Below are positions 36,601 through 44,958 of a stretch of DNA of 64,000 nucleotides, piece by piece. The DNA is taken from assembly GCF_028858725.1 (NCBI RefSeq), contig NC_084771.1:2756915-2820914 (forward strand), given 5' to 3'. The notes beneath the pieces were generated by a model. That model had not been told where the DNA came from and made no database searches. It worked only from the letters and a program-made list of their open reading frames with translations. The position numbers were made by a program, and so were the translations under genes. Positions within the stretch are counted from its first letter, which is position 1; each line of letters begins with the position of its first letter. This DNA is from Colius striatus (Eukaryota; Chordata; Aves; Coliiformes; Coliidae).

Positions 36601-39600
36601 TACAGTGACAATGCTATTCCTCCAAGCCCAGAAGGGTTTGTTCAGTGGAAATTTTCCACTTGGGAAGCTGAATACAACGTGTCCATCCCAAGAACTAACT
36701 CTTTTTTGGTTGAAGGGGGCTGGGGTCTTTTTTCTGTTCCATTTTGCATTGAGAGAGAAGAAAAGCCACGCGGTCCCAGCTGTACCTCTCCTTTGTCCTC
36801 TCTACCCCTCTATCCAGGTTTGTTTCTTGCTAGAAAAAGGAGGAAAAATGGCTTCACAGGGAAAAGAGTAGTGGAAAATTCCTGTGCAAAATGCATCACC
36901 AACAGTTGCTCTCCAGTGCACTGCCTGGAGGCTCCTCAGACCAAAGAGCATCTGTGTGGAGTGTTTCTGCAGCCCCGGTGCTGTGGGGTCCTGAGCCACA
37001 TGCAGAAACCATCACACTGGTGGTGGTGGTGGCAGTTTAAAGGTGCTACGTACTGAAGAAGAGCCACAGTGCCTGAGGCAGGTGCTGGGGCACCCCAGGC
37101 TCACACTGTCAGGCCATTGCCATGGAAACCATCTCCAGGTACCGATTTCAGTCCTCCTGGGCAGCTGCTGCTTCCCTCCCAGCTACCACCACACTGGCTC
37201 AACCAGGGCTGTGCAACTCGCTCCAAGAGCCCTGATGCCCACACACTTCCCAGGCAGGAGATGGCAAAGCCACCAGGCACAGGTGTCTGTCCACACCTTG
37301 CCAGTGGAGACCAAAGAGCAGCATCACCCTTCTCCCTGAGCTCACAAGCAGGATTGCTGAGCTCACCAAGGGCACTTGAGGACCTTGCTCCTCAACAGAG
37401 ACGACTGTCAAGCCTTGCTGGCTGTAGCTACCAGCAGGACACAGCACATTTTCCAAGGGAAAGGCAACAAATCCACTCCTTCTCATGACACCACCACCTT
37501 CACACCGTGTCTAGACAGCACATCATGACCTGCCACCACGACCTGACCCCGCAGCAACGACTCCACTCACCATCTGGATGACAGACACTGGCCCGATGCT
37601 GTTCACGTAGATATCCACATCAATGAACGTGGGCTTGACTGCAAAGGAAAGAAAACACATCAGCTGGGGTCATCATTTGTGAAGGGCCAAGGACTAGGAG
37701 AGTATCTGGGATCAGTGTGGCTCCATCTCATAAAATCATAGAGCACTGGGGGTTGGGAGGGACCTTTAGGGATCATCCAGCCCAACCCCCTGCTAAAGCA
37801 GCTCCCACCTACATCAGCTCATACACGAACGTGTCCAGGTGGGTCTTGAAGACCCCCAAGAAGGAGCCTCCACCCCCTCCCTGGGCAGCCTGGGCCGGGG
37901 CTCCCTCACTGAAACAATTTCTCCTTATGTTTCAATGGAACTGTTTGTGTTCCAGCTTCATCCCATCACCCCTTGTCCTGCCACTGGATACAACAGAGAG
38001 AAAGTGCTGCCCCAAGCTCCTGACACCCACCAGTGAGAGATTTGGAGCTATGAATGAGCTGCCCCCTCAGTCTCCTCTTCTCCAGCCTGAACAGCCCCAG
38101 GGCCCGCAGCCTTTCCTCACAAGGAAGATGCTCCAGTGCCCTGAGCATCTGGGTGGCCCTGCACCGGCCTCTCTGCAGCAGTTCCCTGTCCCTCTGCAGC
38201 TGGGGAGCCCACAACTGGGCACAGGACTCCAGGTCTCACAAAAATATCTCAACTACAGCAGCCACAAAAGCAAGGAAGGTGCTCGACACAGATCCCAGGT
38301 GGCCACAGGGATCTTCAGGGGACACTTACTGCCAATGTCAGGCCTCAGCTTGTTGTCATAGTTCTTCAGCAGCGAGTTCAGGATCTGTGTGGCATCAGTC
38401 TCCTGTGCCTTGGGGGTCAGGACCCAGGTTTTGTTGATGCTGAGGTAATCATAATCGTATTCCTCTGTGCTCTCACACCTGGAGCAGAGAGACCAAAGGA
38501 GAGAGACATCACTGTGGCAGCTCTGTGGCAGCTCTGTGGCCCTCTGTGGGAGTAGGGGCATGGCAGGGGTTCAGAGATACTAAAGGAGGAGGATGCAGCA
38601 CTGCTAGAAGCTCAAGGACCTCCTCTCAGCCCTGCTGCTAAAAGCCTCACTACCAATGGTCAAGACTAGCAGGCATGGAGTGCTCCACACCCTTCCCAGC
38701 TCTCTTTGGGCATACACTGCTCATCCCCCAAGCCTGGGAGACAGTCCCTGCCCTCCCCTACCACATTTCTGCCCCTTCCACTGGCCCTCCTCTGCTGCCA
38801 GCAGCCCCTGCTCCTGGAGCTGCCAGTTAATCCCAAATACTTCAGCTGTACTTACACCCAAAGCTGCCTTCCTCTGAGGACAGTGGCCAAACAGCATTTC
38901 TGGGGAGCAGAGCACTTACAACTAAGCATTTCAGAGGAAAGATGTCCTGTAACTACCAGCCAGGCAGCATGTCCAGCCACCTGCCCTGCACAGAACCTCT
39001 AAAGCCTTATGCAAACTCCTCTGCCCTCAGGTCAAGACCTGCCACAGCCCATTCCCTTTACATACCAACCTGTCCTCCCCAGCCTTGTGGCATGAGCTCC
39101 CATTTAAACATGCTCCATCTTCCTGATCTTCCAGTCCCAAGCTCAGGCAGGGGAAGCTTACATCCTCCTCTAGACATGATCCACTTAGCAACAGCTTCTC
39201 CCACTACCTTTCAAATCTGTCCTCTCTAAACCTTCCACACCCTTCCCTTTTCTTAAAGGGAAGGTTAATTAATTAGGTCCACATGGTCACTCAGGAAATT
39301 CCAACCAGCTGCTGCTGCTCTGGGCAGTTCATTCACAGGCTTATCCCTGGAATGACACAGCCAGCTGTGGGAGGATGCTGAGCCTGAGCCCTCCATGGGC
39401 AGCACAGCCCCTTGGTGTCAACCCAGGCTCCAGCTCCAGGAAGAGGCTCACAGGAGGAGCTGCTGCTGTGTTCACACATCCCAGCTAGAGCCTCGAAGCT
39501 CTGAGGGGTGACCAGGCACCACTGATACTCATCTCCCTGCTGTGCCTGAGGAGGCAGAGCCTGGCGAAGGGCCCTGAGGGGGGAAGGAAGCGTTACATTG

Positions 39601-42600
39601 ACACGTTGCAGTCAGTTTATCAGATGCTCCTCTTTTAAAACCCCAGGTAAAAGTTGCTCTCAGGATCACTTGAAAACTCTTTGCATCTCCCCAGGTTTCA
39701 GGCACCTGGATGTGTCCCCCACCAAGGGCTGGGCTGTGTGCAGCTGGCTGCCTGCAGCCAAGCATTAGGCATCGGTGCAGCAGCTTCTTGTTTCCTGTCT
39801 GATTGCTCTGCACTTTCTAATGCTGCTTAAGGAGTCTTAACAACACAGTCAGGATGTGCCTCCCCATCTGTGCAGCGGCAGAGAGGGCTGGCTTGCCTGT
39901 GGAGCTGTGGTGTGCCTCCCAAACCCAGCTGAGTGGGCAGCTCCGTGGCTGCCAGTCCCTGCAGGAGACACAGGGACCACTGCCGAGCCTGCCAAACCAG
40001 CACCACAAACAGGGATCTGTGCCCACAGCCCAGCTCAGGGCAGGGGAAAGCAATCCCAACTGCCTCCCCTTGCAGGCTGCTTCTAGCAGAGTGGGAAGAG
40101 CTACACCAAAACCATCCCCTTGACTCCACCTGAAGGCAGCCCCACGGATCACCCCCCAGCACCAAACCCTGCGTGTCTCACTGCGCTGCCAAAATCCAGT
40201 TCCTGCAAGATGCAAGGCCACAGCAGAGTCTGAAATATCCCTCTGGGACTGAGCAAAACCCAGCTGGTTACTCTGCCCTCAGCCTCCTGGCTTCTCCCTG
40301 TGTAGTGCCACTCACTAACACCCTGAGGCTTGGGGTGGTGTTGCCAGAGAGTTGCATCTCTGTTACAGATGCAGTGACGCTACCAGAAACATGCCTTCTG
40401 CTAATGCAGATAATCCTGGGCTACTAAACCATACTAAGCCATCTTAGCATAAGCAAGCCAGCTTTTGCTGGAGAAAATGTGCTTTTGCAGGGTGTCTGTG
40501 CACATGCAGACACACAGCAGCTCTTGGTCAGGAGTGTGACTACGATGCCACCTTGCCCAAGCCCTTGCTTCCTCCCCAGTCTCTCTTCCCTGTGGCCTCA
40601 TTTCAAATCGAGAAGGGAAGAGCCCAAGAGCTGTTGCAGAGGAGAGGATTTAAGGTGAGATGTGGGTGTCCCCCATAGCTGCTGCTGGAAATGTCACAGT
40701 GCAGATGGGCAGCGATGCCCAACGTGCCATGAGCATTCACAGTGGCTCCATCTCCTCTCGTACGCGCCCGGCTCAGGGACACGGCACAGCCAGTTCTCAT
40801 ATGCCTCTGTGCAGCCAGGAGGGAAGGCAGAGACACATTTCCTCACCTCTGCTTGCTGAAATGTCAAAACATCCACCTCCCAGCACTGCTGAGCTCAGGC
40901 TTGGGGCTGGAACGCAGGGGGTGGGCACGGGGGGTGAGGCAGGGCAGAGCTGGGGACGTGGTGAGGAAGCCCCTGGTCTGACAGAAGCTGTTGGGGCTGT
41001 GGCAGGTGCACTGGGCAGGAGGCCTGCCCAGCAGGGAGGTGTCCTCTTGGATGTACTTACATCTCTGGATGGGCTTGGACAACCCTCCTTGGGCAGCTCC
41101 TGGCAGTCCAGCAGGACAGTGCCCTGCCTCACCTCCCTGATTCTGCTTCACTCCAGCAGGCACCCCTTCTGCTGAGGTTTCTGAGCACACTGGTGGTCAA
41201 AGTAAAAGCCACCTCTGGCTCTCTCCCTCAGTGCCTACACTGTCTGACAAGGTTTCCCTTGGCAGGAGGAGGGGAAGAACAACATGTACCATGAGCCCTT
41301 GAAGACACTTCTGCTCCTTACCTGGTAGGACAGCTGATGATGCTTGACCAGGACTCATACCCACTGCTATTTTTAACCTAGTTAATGAAATCTGAGACCA
41401 GTAAGATTTTGTCCTGGGACCTGCACCCCCTGGGAAGGTGACACACACCCTCTCATAGAGTCACAGAGTCTCAGGGGCTGGAAGGGGCCTGGAAAGCTCA
41501 CCCAGTGCAATCCCCCTGCCAGAGCAGCACCACCTAGAGCAGGGCACACAGGAACCAGCTGGGTTGAAATGTCTCCAGAGAAGGAGCCTCCACAGCCCAT
41601 CTGGGCAGCCTCTCAGCCATCCCTAGCCCTGAGACAGGAACATCCTGGAGCAGATGCAGGTATCAGGGCTGTGATTGTCCAGCCCCTCTGCAAACACAGC
41701 TCAAAGCCTCCCCTGCTCTCATGGAGCAACAAAACACAAGAACAACATTTCCCTTCAGTGAAAAGCACTGTGATCAGCACCCTGATTTCCATGAGCTAAC
41801 GTGCACTTCTAGCCCCCACCCCAAAGGTCCCAGGCACAGGGACATTCAGGCAAATGGCTCTAGAAGCAGACTCACTAAACTGTCCCTGTTTCCATGGCTT
41901 TGTACCTCTCAATTCACAGCACACTCCATGAAGACCCAATGGTCAAGTCTGCAGAGTTTCAAGCACCTGCCAAGCCCAGCTTTCCAGCAGGGTGATGCTG
42001 TGCAGGGATCCTGCCTTCAGGGCTCAGCACTGGGAGCCCTGGTACCAGCCATGGCAGTGCCCTGGGAAATGCTGGTGAATTAGGCTCTGTGGTGGGGGGA
42101 CCAAGTCACCTGGCACAAAGCATCCAGCCTGCTTCAGCACCAGGATGGGTCTTGCAGGTTGTGCCCAGGGAAGAGCTCACACAGACATGAACCGAGTTCC
42201 TCACCCCTGCACCCACCATCAAGAGTGGGGCAGGTGAGATTCAGTCCTGGCAAACTGCAGCCAGGAAAACCCCAGTGACTGCAGAGCAAGCCCCTGATAG
42301 AACTTGCAGCTTTCCCTTCTCCCACAGGCTTCCTCTCCCACTCCATCACCCCCCCACCTCCCAACATGCACAGGCATGAGGGGAAAGAGGGGCTCAGGGA
42401 AGAGGCACACATGAGGGACTGGGCAGAAGGGAAGCTGGGCCAGCTGTGGGGTAAATCTTCCCACTCAAGGGCGTGTGAATGCACCACTCCACTGCTCCTC
42501 CATGTGATCCTGCAGCTTACCACTCACCCTCTCAAAATGCAGTGCTCGTGGCAGCATTCTGCAGGCACAGGAGGATACAGGAGCCAGGACCACCACAGAC

Positions 42601-43716
42601 GCCCCCTCTCAGCTCTCAAATGCCCCCCAGCACCAGCACTGTGCTGGGAGCCCGTGTGCCCAGCACCAGCCAGGCACCAGCCAGCTGCTCTGCAGAAGGC
42701 GCAGGGAGGAGAGGGCAGGGATGGCCCTTCTGCCTGCTCCCGGGGTCAGGGAGCCTTGGCAGAGCAGACCACTAGTAGCAGGATTCCTGCTCCCTGTCCC
42801 TGACTGCATTTGTAATGGGATTTGATCGGCTTTAAGGCAGCTTATTCTGCCAATTAGCTTCAGCCAGTAAAATCCCTCTTCACCCGAGCCCTGGGGGCAA
42901 CAATCTGCTGACAACATGTTCTTTCCTCGATCTGGCCATTAAACTCACCAGCAGGGCTAGGAATCGTGGAAAAAAAAAACCCAAAAGAAACCAAAACCAC
43001 GGCCAAAAACAGCAAAAGAAACTTGAACCCCCTTCGTGCGTGGGGCCTTTCCCTGCTGCTTAGAGCACAGCCCCGCGGCCGCCGGCCCCGGCAGCGAGAC
43101 AGGCGGCATCTGCCAGCCCCGAGCCCCGCTCCGCCGCTGCCCCGGAGCTGGGGGCAACCTGTGGAGCAGCTGCCCTCCCCCTGCCAGGCTGCCAGCCCCG
43201 AGGGCACCTGCGGGGTGCGGGACGTGCGAGCGTAGGGAAGAGGACGCGAGGTCCTTCCCGTCCAGCCCGGCTGCGCGGGGAGATGCCCCGGAGATGGATG
43301 GAGCTCCCCAGGAGGTGCTGAGCTCCCTCCGGTCCTGCTCTGGACACCCCCAGAAGGAGCTGAGCCCCCGGCAGGATTGAACCAGCGAGATGATGGCGGG
43401 GTGGAAAACGGGACGTCTTCTTGATTCCCGGCGTGCGAAAAGGGGGCTCGGGGCGCAAAGGACACGCAGGCACCGGGCTGGGGCCAGGACCAGAGCCGGT
43501 CCTGCCTCGGGGTGGGCTGGAAGGATGCGCGAGGGGCACGGAGGTGTGGGGGTCGTGGGGAAAGATGCTGCGACTCCAGCCCCTTCCTCTCCGGAGCGTA
43601 AACTAAGGCGGGGAGGGGGCGTCCCGATCGGGGGGGGGAGAAGGGAAAAGAGGGGCTCACCTGGCTCGCAGGACCGGCCCGAGGGCCAGGCAGAGCAGCA
43701 GCACCGTCCCGGGCAT
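6312..43716 (-). CDS. GABRG4: GABA-A receptor gamma-4 subunit, complete 9-exon coding region
   Basis: Subunit of the pentameric GABA-gated chloride channel in the neuronal plasma membrane. Coding exons on the minus strand are 43661-43716, 38330-38478, 37571-37638, 16025-16245, 15382-15464, 13935-14072, 12349-12501, 7521-7723 and 6312-6605. They join in phase into 454 residues, all introns being GT..AG. Visible: signal peptide (1-18), N-glycosylation sequons at N34, N111 and N229, a Cys-loop C172-C186 with 13 residues between, M1 (about 256-278), M2 with the anion-channel Pro-Ala-Arg at 284-286, M3 (about 312-342), a loop with FFCC at 404-407, and M4 (434-454). Exon lengths 68, 221, 83, 138 and 153 nt match the conserved GABA-A receptor plan. 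The ligand domain segments [17 protein letters not shown] and [11 protein letters not shown] are gamma-type. Gamma-4 rather than gamma-1/2/3 is chosen from the M4 and loop sequence; the mammalian counterpart is usually taken to be epsilon. Gamma class is near certain; the gamma-4 label is less so. Confidence 0.88.
6606..7520 (-). other. GABRG4: GABRG4 intron 8
   Basis: 915 bp with donor gtaggt and acceptor gttacag. No repeat or extra exon was recognised. Confidence 0.85.
7521..7723 (-). CDS. GABRG4: GABRG4 exon 8: M2, M3 and start of the cytoplasmic loop
   Basis: A 203-nt exon encoding residues 290-357. It carries the pore-lining helix [15 protein letters not shown], the M2-M3 linker KHLPRVSY, the M3 helix [14 protein letters not shown], and the loop start [15 protein letters not shown]. 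It ends in phase 0 at CTG|gtaggt. As I recall, chicken gamma-4 has a reported long form made with an alternative donor at this point; here no GT lies at a position that would add whole codons within the next 30 nt. Confidence 0.95.
8254..10850 (-). mobile_element. Long CR1 LINE with remnant reverse transcriptase, intron 7
   Basis: The 3' end is at about 8254-8310 (plus text cctagtccaaccccctgca). Reading up the minus strand, broken frames encode, in element order, the end of the endonuclease region (beyond 10230), [20 protein letters not shown] (9540-9785), [20 protein letters not shown] (9264-9491) and [10 protein letters not shown] near 9170, the last two being catalytic reverse transcriptase motifs, then the typical [18 protein letters not shown] and SALLRPHL. 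Several frame breaks show it is inactive. A CATCC array has expanded within it. The 5' boundary is approximate. Confidence 0.88.
9041..9123. repeat. (CATCC)n pentanucleotide microsatellite inside the CR1
   Basis: About 16 nearly perfect tandem copies of catcc. On the CR1 sense strand it encodes repeating Asp-Gly-Met-Gly-Trp, inserted just after the FADDT reverse transcriptase motif and before [13 protein letters not shown], where CR1 normally has about ten residues. It is an expansion that arose inside the element. Confidence 0.95.
12349..12501 (-). CDS. GABRG4: GABRG4 exon 7: pre-M1, M1 and start of M2
   Basis: A 153-nt exon, the standard size, completing Gly239 and encoding residues 240-289 plus one base of Gly290. 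It contains [18 protein letters not shown], the M1 helix ending SWVSFWI, and PARTSL at the cytoplasmic mouth of the pore; Pro284-Ala285-Arg286 is the anion-selectivity motif. The acceptor is tttttcctag|GGG and the donor CTGG|gtaaga. A degenerate GC-skewed repeat lies about 100-360 bp before the acceptor. Confidence 0.96.
12502..13934 (-). other. GABRG4: GABRG4 intron 6
   Basis: 1.4 kb with donor gtgagg and acceptor ttcctag. It contains a degenerate repeat (12610-12870) and a short T-run near 13133. Confidence 0.85.
12610..12870. repeat. Degenerate tandem repeat built on tggctggct
   Basis: Loosely repeated words such as ctacctggctggct, gtggctgcccag and ctggctatgtgtcc recur irregularly at roughly 15-30 bp. 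No clean unit can be fixed. It lies just upstream (in gene sense) of exon 7. Confidence 0.5.
13935..14072 (-). CDS. GABRG4: GABRG4 exon 6: loops B/C region of the extracellular domain
   Basis: A 138-nt exon, the standard size. It completes Tyr193 and encodes [29 protein letters not shown] and the segment up to Ala238, including the sequon N229-T-S. The YGYP..EIVY.W pattern is shared by gamma subunits. The acceptor is ttcccag|AT and the donor GGGGCAG|gtgagg. Confidence 0.96.
14073..15381 (-). other. GABRG4: GABRG4 intron 5
   Basis: 1.3 kb with donor gtgagt and acceptor ttcccag. Nothing else was recognised. Confidence 0.85.
15382..15464 (-). CDS. GABRG4: GABRG4 exon 5: Cys-loop
   Basis: An 83-nt exon, the standard size. 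It completes Arg165 and encodes [17 protein letters not shown] then [10 protein letters not shown] (166-192) plus one base of Tyr193. Cys172 and Cys186 form the 13-residue Cys-loop that couples ligand binding to gating and defines the receptor superfamily. The acceptor is tctcag|GCTG and the donor AGCT|gtgagt. Confidence 0.96.
15465..16024 (-). other. GABRG4: GABRG4 intron 4
   Basis: 560 bp with donor gtacag and acceptor ctctcag. Nothing else was recognised. Confidence 0.85.
16025..16245 (-). CDS. GABRG4: GABRG4 exon 4: core of the ligand-binding domain
   Basis: A 221-nt exon encoding residues 92-164 plus two bases of Arg165. It carries [16 protein letters not shown] (loop D), the sequon N111-S-T, the loop A region [17 protein letters not shown], and [12 protein letters not shown]. 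Aligned with gamma-2, Phe98, Ala100 and Thr102 correspond to Phe77, Ala79 and Thr81 of the benzodiazepine site, while Leu151 replaces gamma-2 Met130. The acceptor is gcccag|GAG and the donor CTCAG|gtac. Confidence 0.96.
16432..16640 (+). mobile_element. CR1 3'-end fragment
   Basis: From ttccctgttgaggtgaggg to gattctgtgtg. Nearly identical to 53900-54092 over this length, with the 3'-terminal word ccttccagcccttgag. It is 5'-truncated, as usual for CR1. Confidence 0.85.
19010..19082 (+). mobile_element. Short CR1 3' end
   Basis: The text ggtttggactagatgatct ... aggtcccttccaacccc and the terminal attctatgtg are a CR1 tail of about 70 bp. Confidence 0.75.
19278..19332. repeat. Perfect 9-bp hairpin followed by a direct copy of its arm
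   Basis: ggttgtctt (19278-19286) and aagacaacc (19292-19300) are exact reverse complements around a 5-nt loop. The left arm and loop (ggttgtcttctggaaa) recur directly from 19312. This could be a local duplication; no function is claimed. Confidence 0.8.
23905..24330 (-). mobile_element. Diverged CR1 3' region
   Basis: Reverse complement of a CR1 tail: tcacaggatcatttaggtt, ccttaaggtcatcaagtcca, then ctccatgggcagtctgttac and cttaatctccaatctgaacc. More diverged than the other copies, so older. Confidence 0.75.
24795..25198. repeat. 20-bp minisatellite in intron 3
   Basis: About 20 tandem copies of a 20-bp unit, catcaccaggaggcacaaag, with recurrent variants at two positions (aaag/aaac, catcacc/cattacc). 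It produces a false 265-residue open frame because 20-bp units rotate through the frames without a stop. Confidence 0.95.
29050..29560 (+). mobile_element. CR1 3' region
   Basis: From ctggagtcctgtgcccagtt to the tail gtgattctatgac. It matches the reverse complement of 37727-38240. An internal 15-bp tandem duplication (gatgtttgtcaaggg) occurs near 29265-29297. Confidence 0.85.
32043..32165. promoter_or_regulatory. AT-rich block in intron 3, possible conserved element
   Basis: A short AT-rich stretch with clustered taatt/attaa words (taatttatat, aaattaattattc, gataatgaataaac) set in a GC-richer intron. Composition alone suggests a candidate enhancer; no homology was tested. Confidence 0.18.
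32588..32932. repeat. 27-bp minisatellite in intron 3
   Basis: About 13 copies of a 27-bp unit (gaggcgctgcacagcccc then agcaggact). The unit length is a multiple of 3, so three frames on both strands stay open and read as regular repeats of CWGCAAPQS or similar. These are false proteins. Confidence 0.95.
37571..37638 (-). CDS. GABRG4: GABRG4 exon 3: beta-strand 1
   Basis: A 68-nt exon, the invariant size for this position in GABA-A receptor genes. It completes Ile69 and encodes [19 protein letters not shown] then IQM (70-91). [12 protein letters not shown] is the gamma-type version of the strand that follows the N-terminal helix. The acceptor is tttgcag|TC and the donor ATG|gtgagt; it ends in phase 0. 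Confidence 0.94.
37639..38329 (-). other. GABRG4: GABRG4 intron 2, mostly a CR1 copy
   Basis: 691 bp with donor gtaagt and acceptor tttgcag. About three quarters is a CR1 fragment in gene sense. Confidence 0.88.
37727..38250 (-). mobile_element. CR1 3' region inside intron 2
   Basis: Plus text ataaaatcatagagcactgg ... caaccccctgctaaagcagc ... through to gggcacaggactccagg is a reverse-complement CR1 tail. It starts about 80 bp after the exon 2 donor and ends about 90 bp before the exon 3 acceptor. Confidence 0.9.
38330..38478 (-). CDS. GABRG4: GABRG4 exon 2: N-terminal helix region
   Basis: A 149-nt exon encoding residues 19-68 plus one base of Ile69. It begins after ..ctccag with Arg19-Cys-Glu-Ser-Thr and contains an acidic/tyrosine stretch, a sequon N34-K-T and the segment [18 protein letters not shown], which is the conserved N-terminal helix and 'YDNKLRP' signature of GABA-A subunits. 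The donor is GGCA|gtaagt. A CR1 fragment begins about 80 bp beyond this donor. Confidence 0.93.
38479..43660 (-). other. GABRG4: GABRG4 intron 1
   Basis: 5.2 kb with donor gtgagc and acceptor gctccag. It contains a CR1 fragment (41455-41625); the end near exon 1 is CpG-rich. No other exon was recognised. Confidence 0.85.
41455..41625 (-). mobile_element. CR1 3' end in intron 1
   Basis: Text tagagtcacagagtctcagg, caatccccctgccagagcag and gaaatgtctccagagaagga is the reverse complement of the 16432-16640 and 53900-54092 family. Confidence 0.85.
43661..43716 (-). CDS. GABRG4: GABRG4 exon 1: start codon and signal peptide
   Basis: Encodes [18 protein letters not shown] plus the first two bases of Arg19. 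A hydrophobic leucine-rich core follows Met-Pro-Gly-Thr, as in a secretory signal peptide, with likely cleavage near Ala18. The ATG at 43716 is the first in its frame after an in-frame TGA at 43780-43782 and has G at position -3, so the start is well supported. The donor is CCAG|gtgag at 43660-43659. The exon lies inside the CpG-rich block. Confidence 0.88.
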
Positions 43717-44560
43717 CTCGGCGAGACAAGGACCGGCCCCGGGGGGGCGGCGGCGGCGGTTCGCCCGGCCCGGCGGGGCTCAGCGCGGAGCGGAGGGCGG
43801 GGGCAGCTCCCCCCAGCTCCCCCCGCTGCCCGCTGCGCCGCGCTCCGGCCCCGCCGCCCGCCCGCCCCGCTCCGCACCGCCCCGCAGCGCTCCGCACCGC
43901 ACCGCTCCGCGCCGCGGGGGAAGGGGAAAGTTGGGCATCGCTCCGCGGCGGGGAGGGGCTGCGCAGGGTCCGACCGCCCCGCGCACGGGCTGCTCCCCCT
44001 CCCCACTCCCCCCGCATCCAACCCGCGCAGGGGCTGCTCCCCACGCCCCCCGCATCCAACCCGCGCAGGGGCTGCTCCCCACGCCCCCCGCATCCAACCC
44101 GCGCAGGGGCTGCTCCCCACTCCCCCCGCATCCAACCCGCGCAGGGGCTGCTCCCCACGCCCCCCGCATCCAACCCGCGCAGGGGCTGCTCCCCACGCCC
44201 CCCGCATCCAACCCGCGCATCTGCTGCTGCGGGGAGCGGGCAGCGGCAGCTGCTGCGAGGAGCGCTCGCTCCCCCTCTGCGTAAGAGGCGCTGGATTTCT
44301 TGCAACAGTCGCTTTTTTAAAATGCACAAGAGTTTGAGGGTTTTTTCCTTAAAAGAAAGGAAGCAAAGCAGAGCGGGGGATTGTTTGTGCAAGGCGCCGG
44401 TCCGCGCTGCGCTGAGCTGCGAGGGAGATGCAGCCCGGACAGGGGCCTTTGGGAGGGGGGCCCGTCCCACCTGTGCGGCTGCTGTCCCGGTAAAAACCCG
44501 CGGGGTGCGTGGGCAGGAGCTGCGGGACGGCGGGGGACGGGTGGGCTGCGGGTTTTCAGC
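43717..44560 (-). promoter_or_regulatory. GABRG4: CpG-rich promoter and 5' UTR region of GABRG4
   Basis: DNA around and upstream of the start codon (about 43040-44560 overall) is far richer in G+C and in CpG than the rest of the window, with several GC-box-like runs such as gcccgccccgc near 43860. No TATA box stands out. This is the usual form of a CpG-island promoter; the transcription start is not identifiable by eye. The long open frames on both strands here are a result of base composition. Confidence 0.6.
43985..44220. repeat. 38-bp GC-rich minisatellite upstream of GABRG4 exon 1
   Basis: About six copies of a 38-bp unit (key words ggggctgctccccacgcc, then gcatccaacccgcgca). The shared 'gcgca' recurs at exact 38-bp spacing, ending at 44029, 44067, 44105, 44143, 44181 and 44219. 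Because 38 is not a multiple of 3, each frame reads through the units in rotation, which produces long Pro/Arg/Ala-rich false ORFs on both strands. It lies about 270-500 bp upstream of the start codon. Confidence 0.93.
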
Positions 44561-44819
44561 CTGTCGCTCTCTGCTCTCAGCGGTTGCCAAGCTGCACTCG
44601 GGCATCTGGCTCGTAAACAGGAGTGCCGGGTTCCTTCTGGGTGAGTTTTGGGTGGGAGCTGCTCAGAACCAACTTTGTTACAGTCACATGAGGTACCAAT
44701 GTCTCTCCTTTGTCATCTGGTTGCAGATGGGGGTTACTGGAGCTGGTACCCTGGTCCTGCATCTCCCAGAGGGTCTGTTGACAAAGGGGGATTTGGTGCC
44801 TCCCCTTCAAACTGGAGTG

Positions 44820-44958
44820 GGACCAGCCCTGGTACTGCAATGAGACCATCCCTGGTACAGGAGTGGGACCATCCCTGGTACTGGAGTGGGACCATCCCTG
44901 GTACAGGAGTGAGACCATTCCTGGTACAGGAGTGAGACCATCCCTGGTACAGGAGTGG
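44820..44958. repeat. 23-bp minisatellite
   Basis: Six copies of a 23-bp unit (accatccctggtacagg then agtggg/agtgag) with starts at exact 23-bp spacing from 44822. It lies about 1.1 kb upstream of the GABRG4 start. Confidence 0.93.

Larger units (their letters stand above)
16246..37570 (-). other. GABRG4: GABRG4 intron 3, 21.3 kb
   Basis: The largest intron, splitting the extracellular domain between Met91 and Glu92; donor gtgagt, acceptor gcccag. It contains CR1 fragments (16432-16640, 19010-19082, 23905-24330, 29050-29560), a 20-bp and a 27-bp minisatellite, a hairpin near 19278 and an AT-rich block near 32040-32160. No extra exon or nested gene was recognised. Confidence 0.85.

Noticed and set aside
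42860..44605. 581-residue and overlapping 456- and 315-residue open frames around the CpG block
   Set aside because: They overlap on both strands, are Pro/Arg/Ala/Gly-rich, and result from high GC and the 38-bp repeat. The true coding segment here is only the 56-nt exon 1 in another frame.
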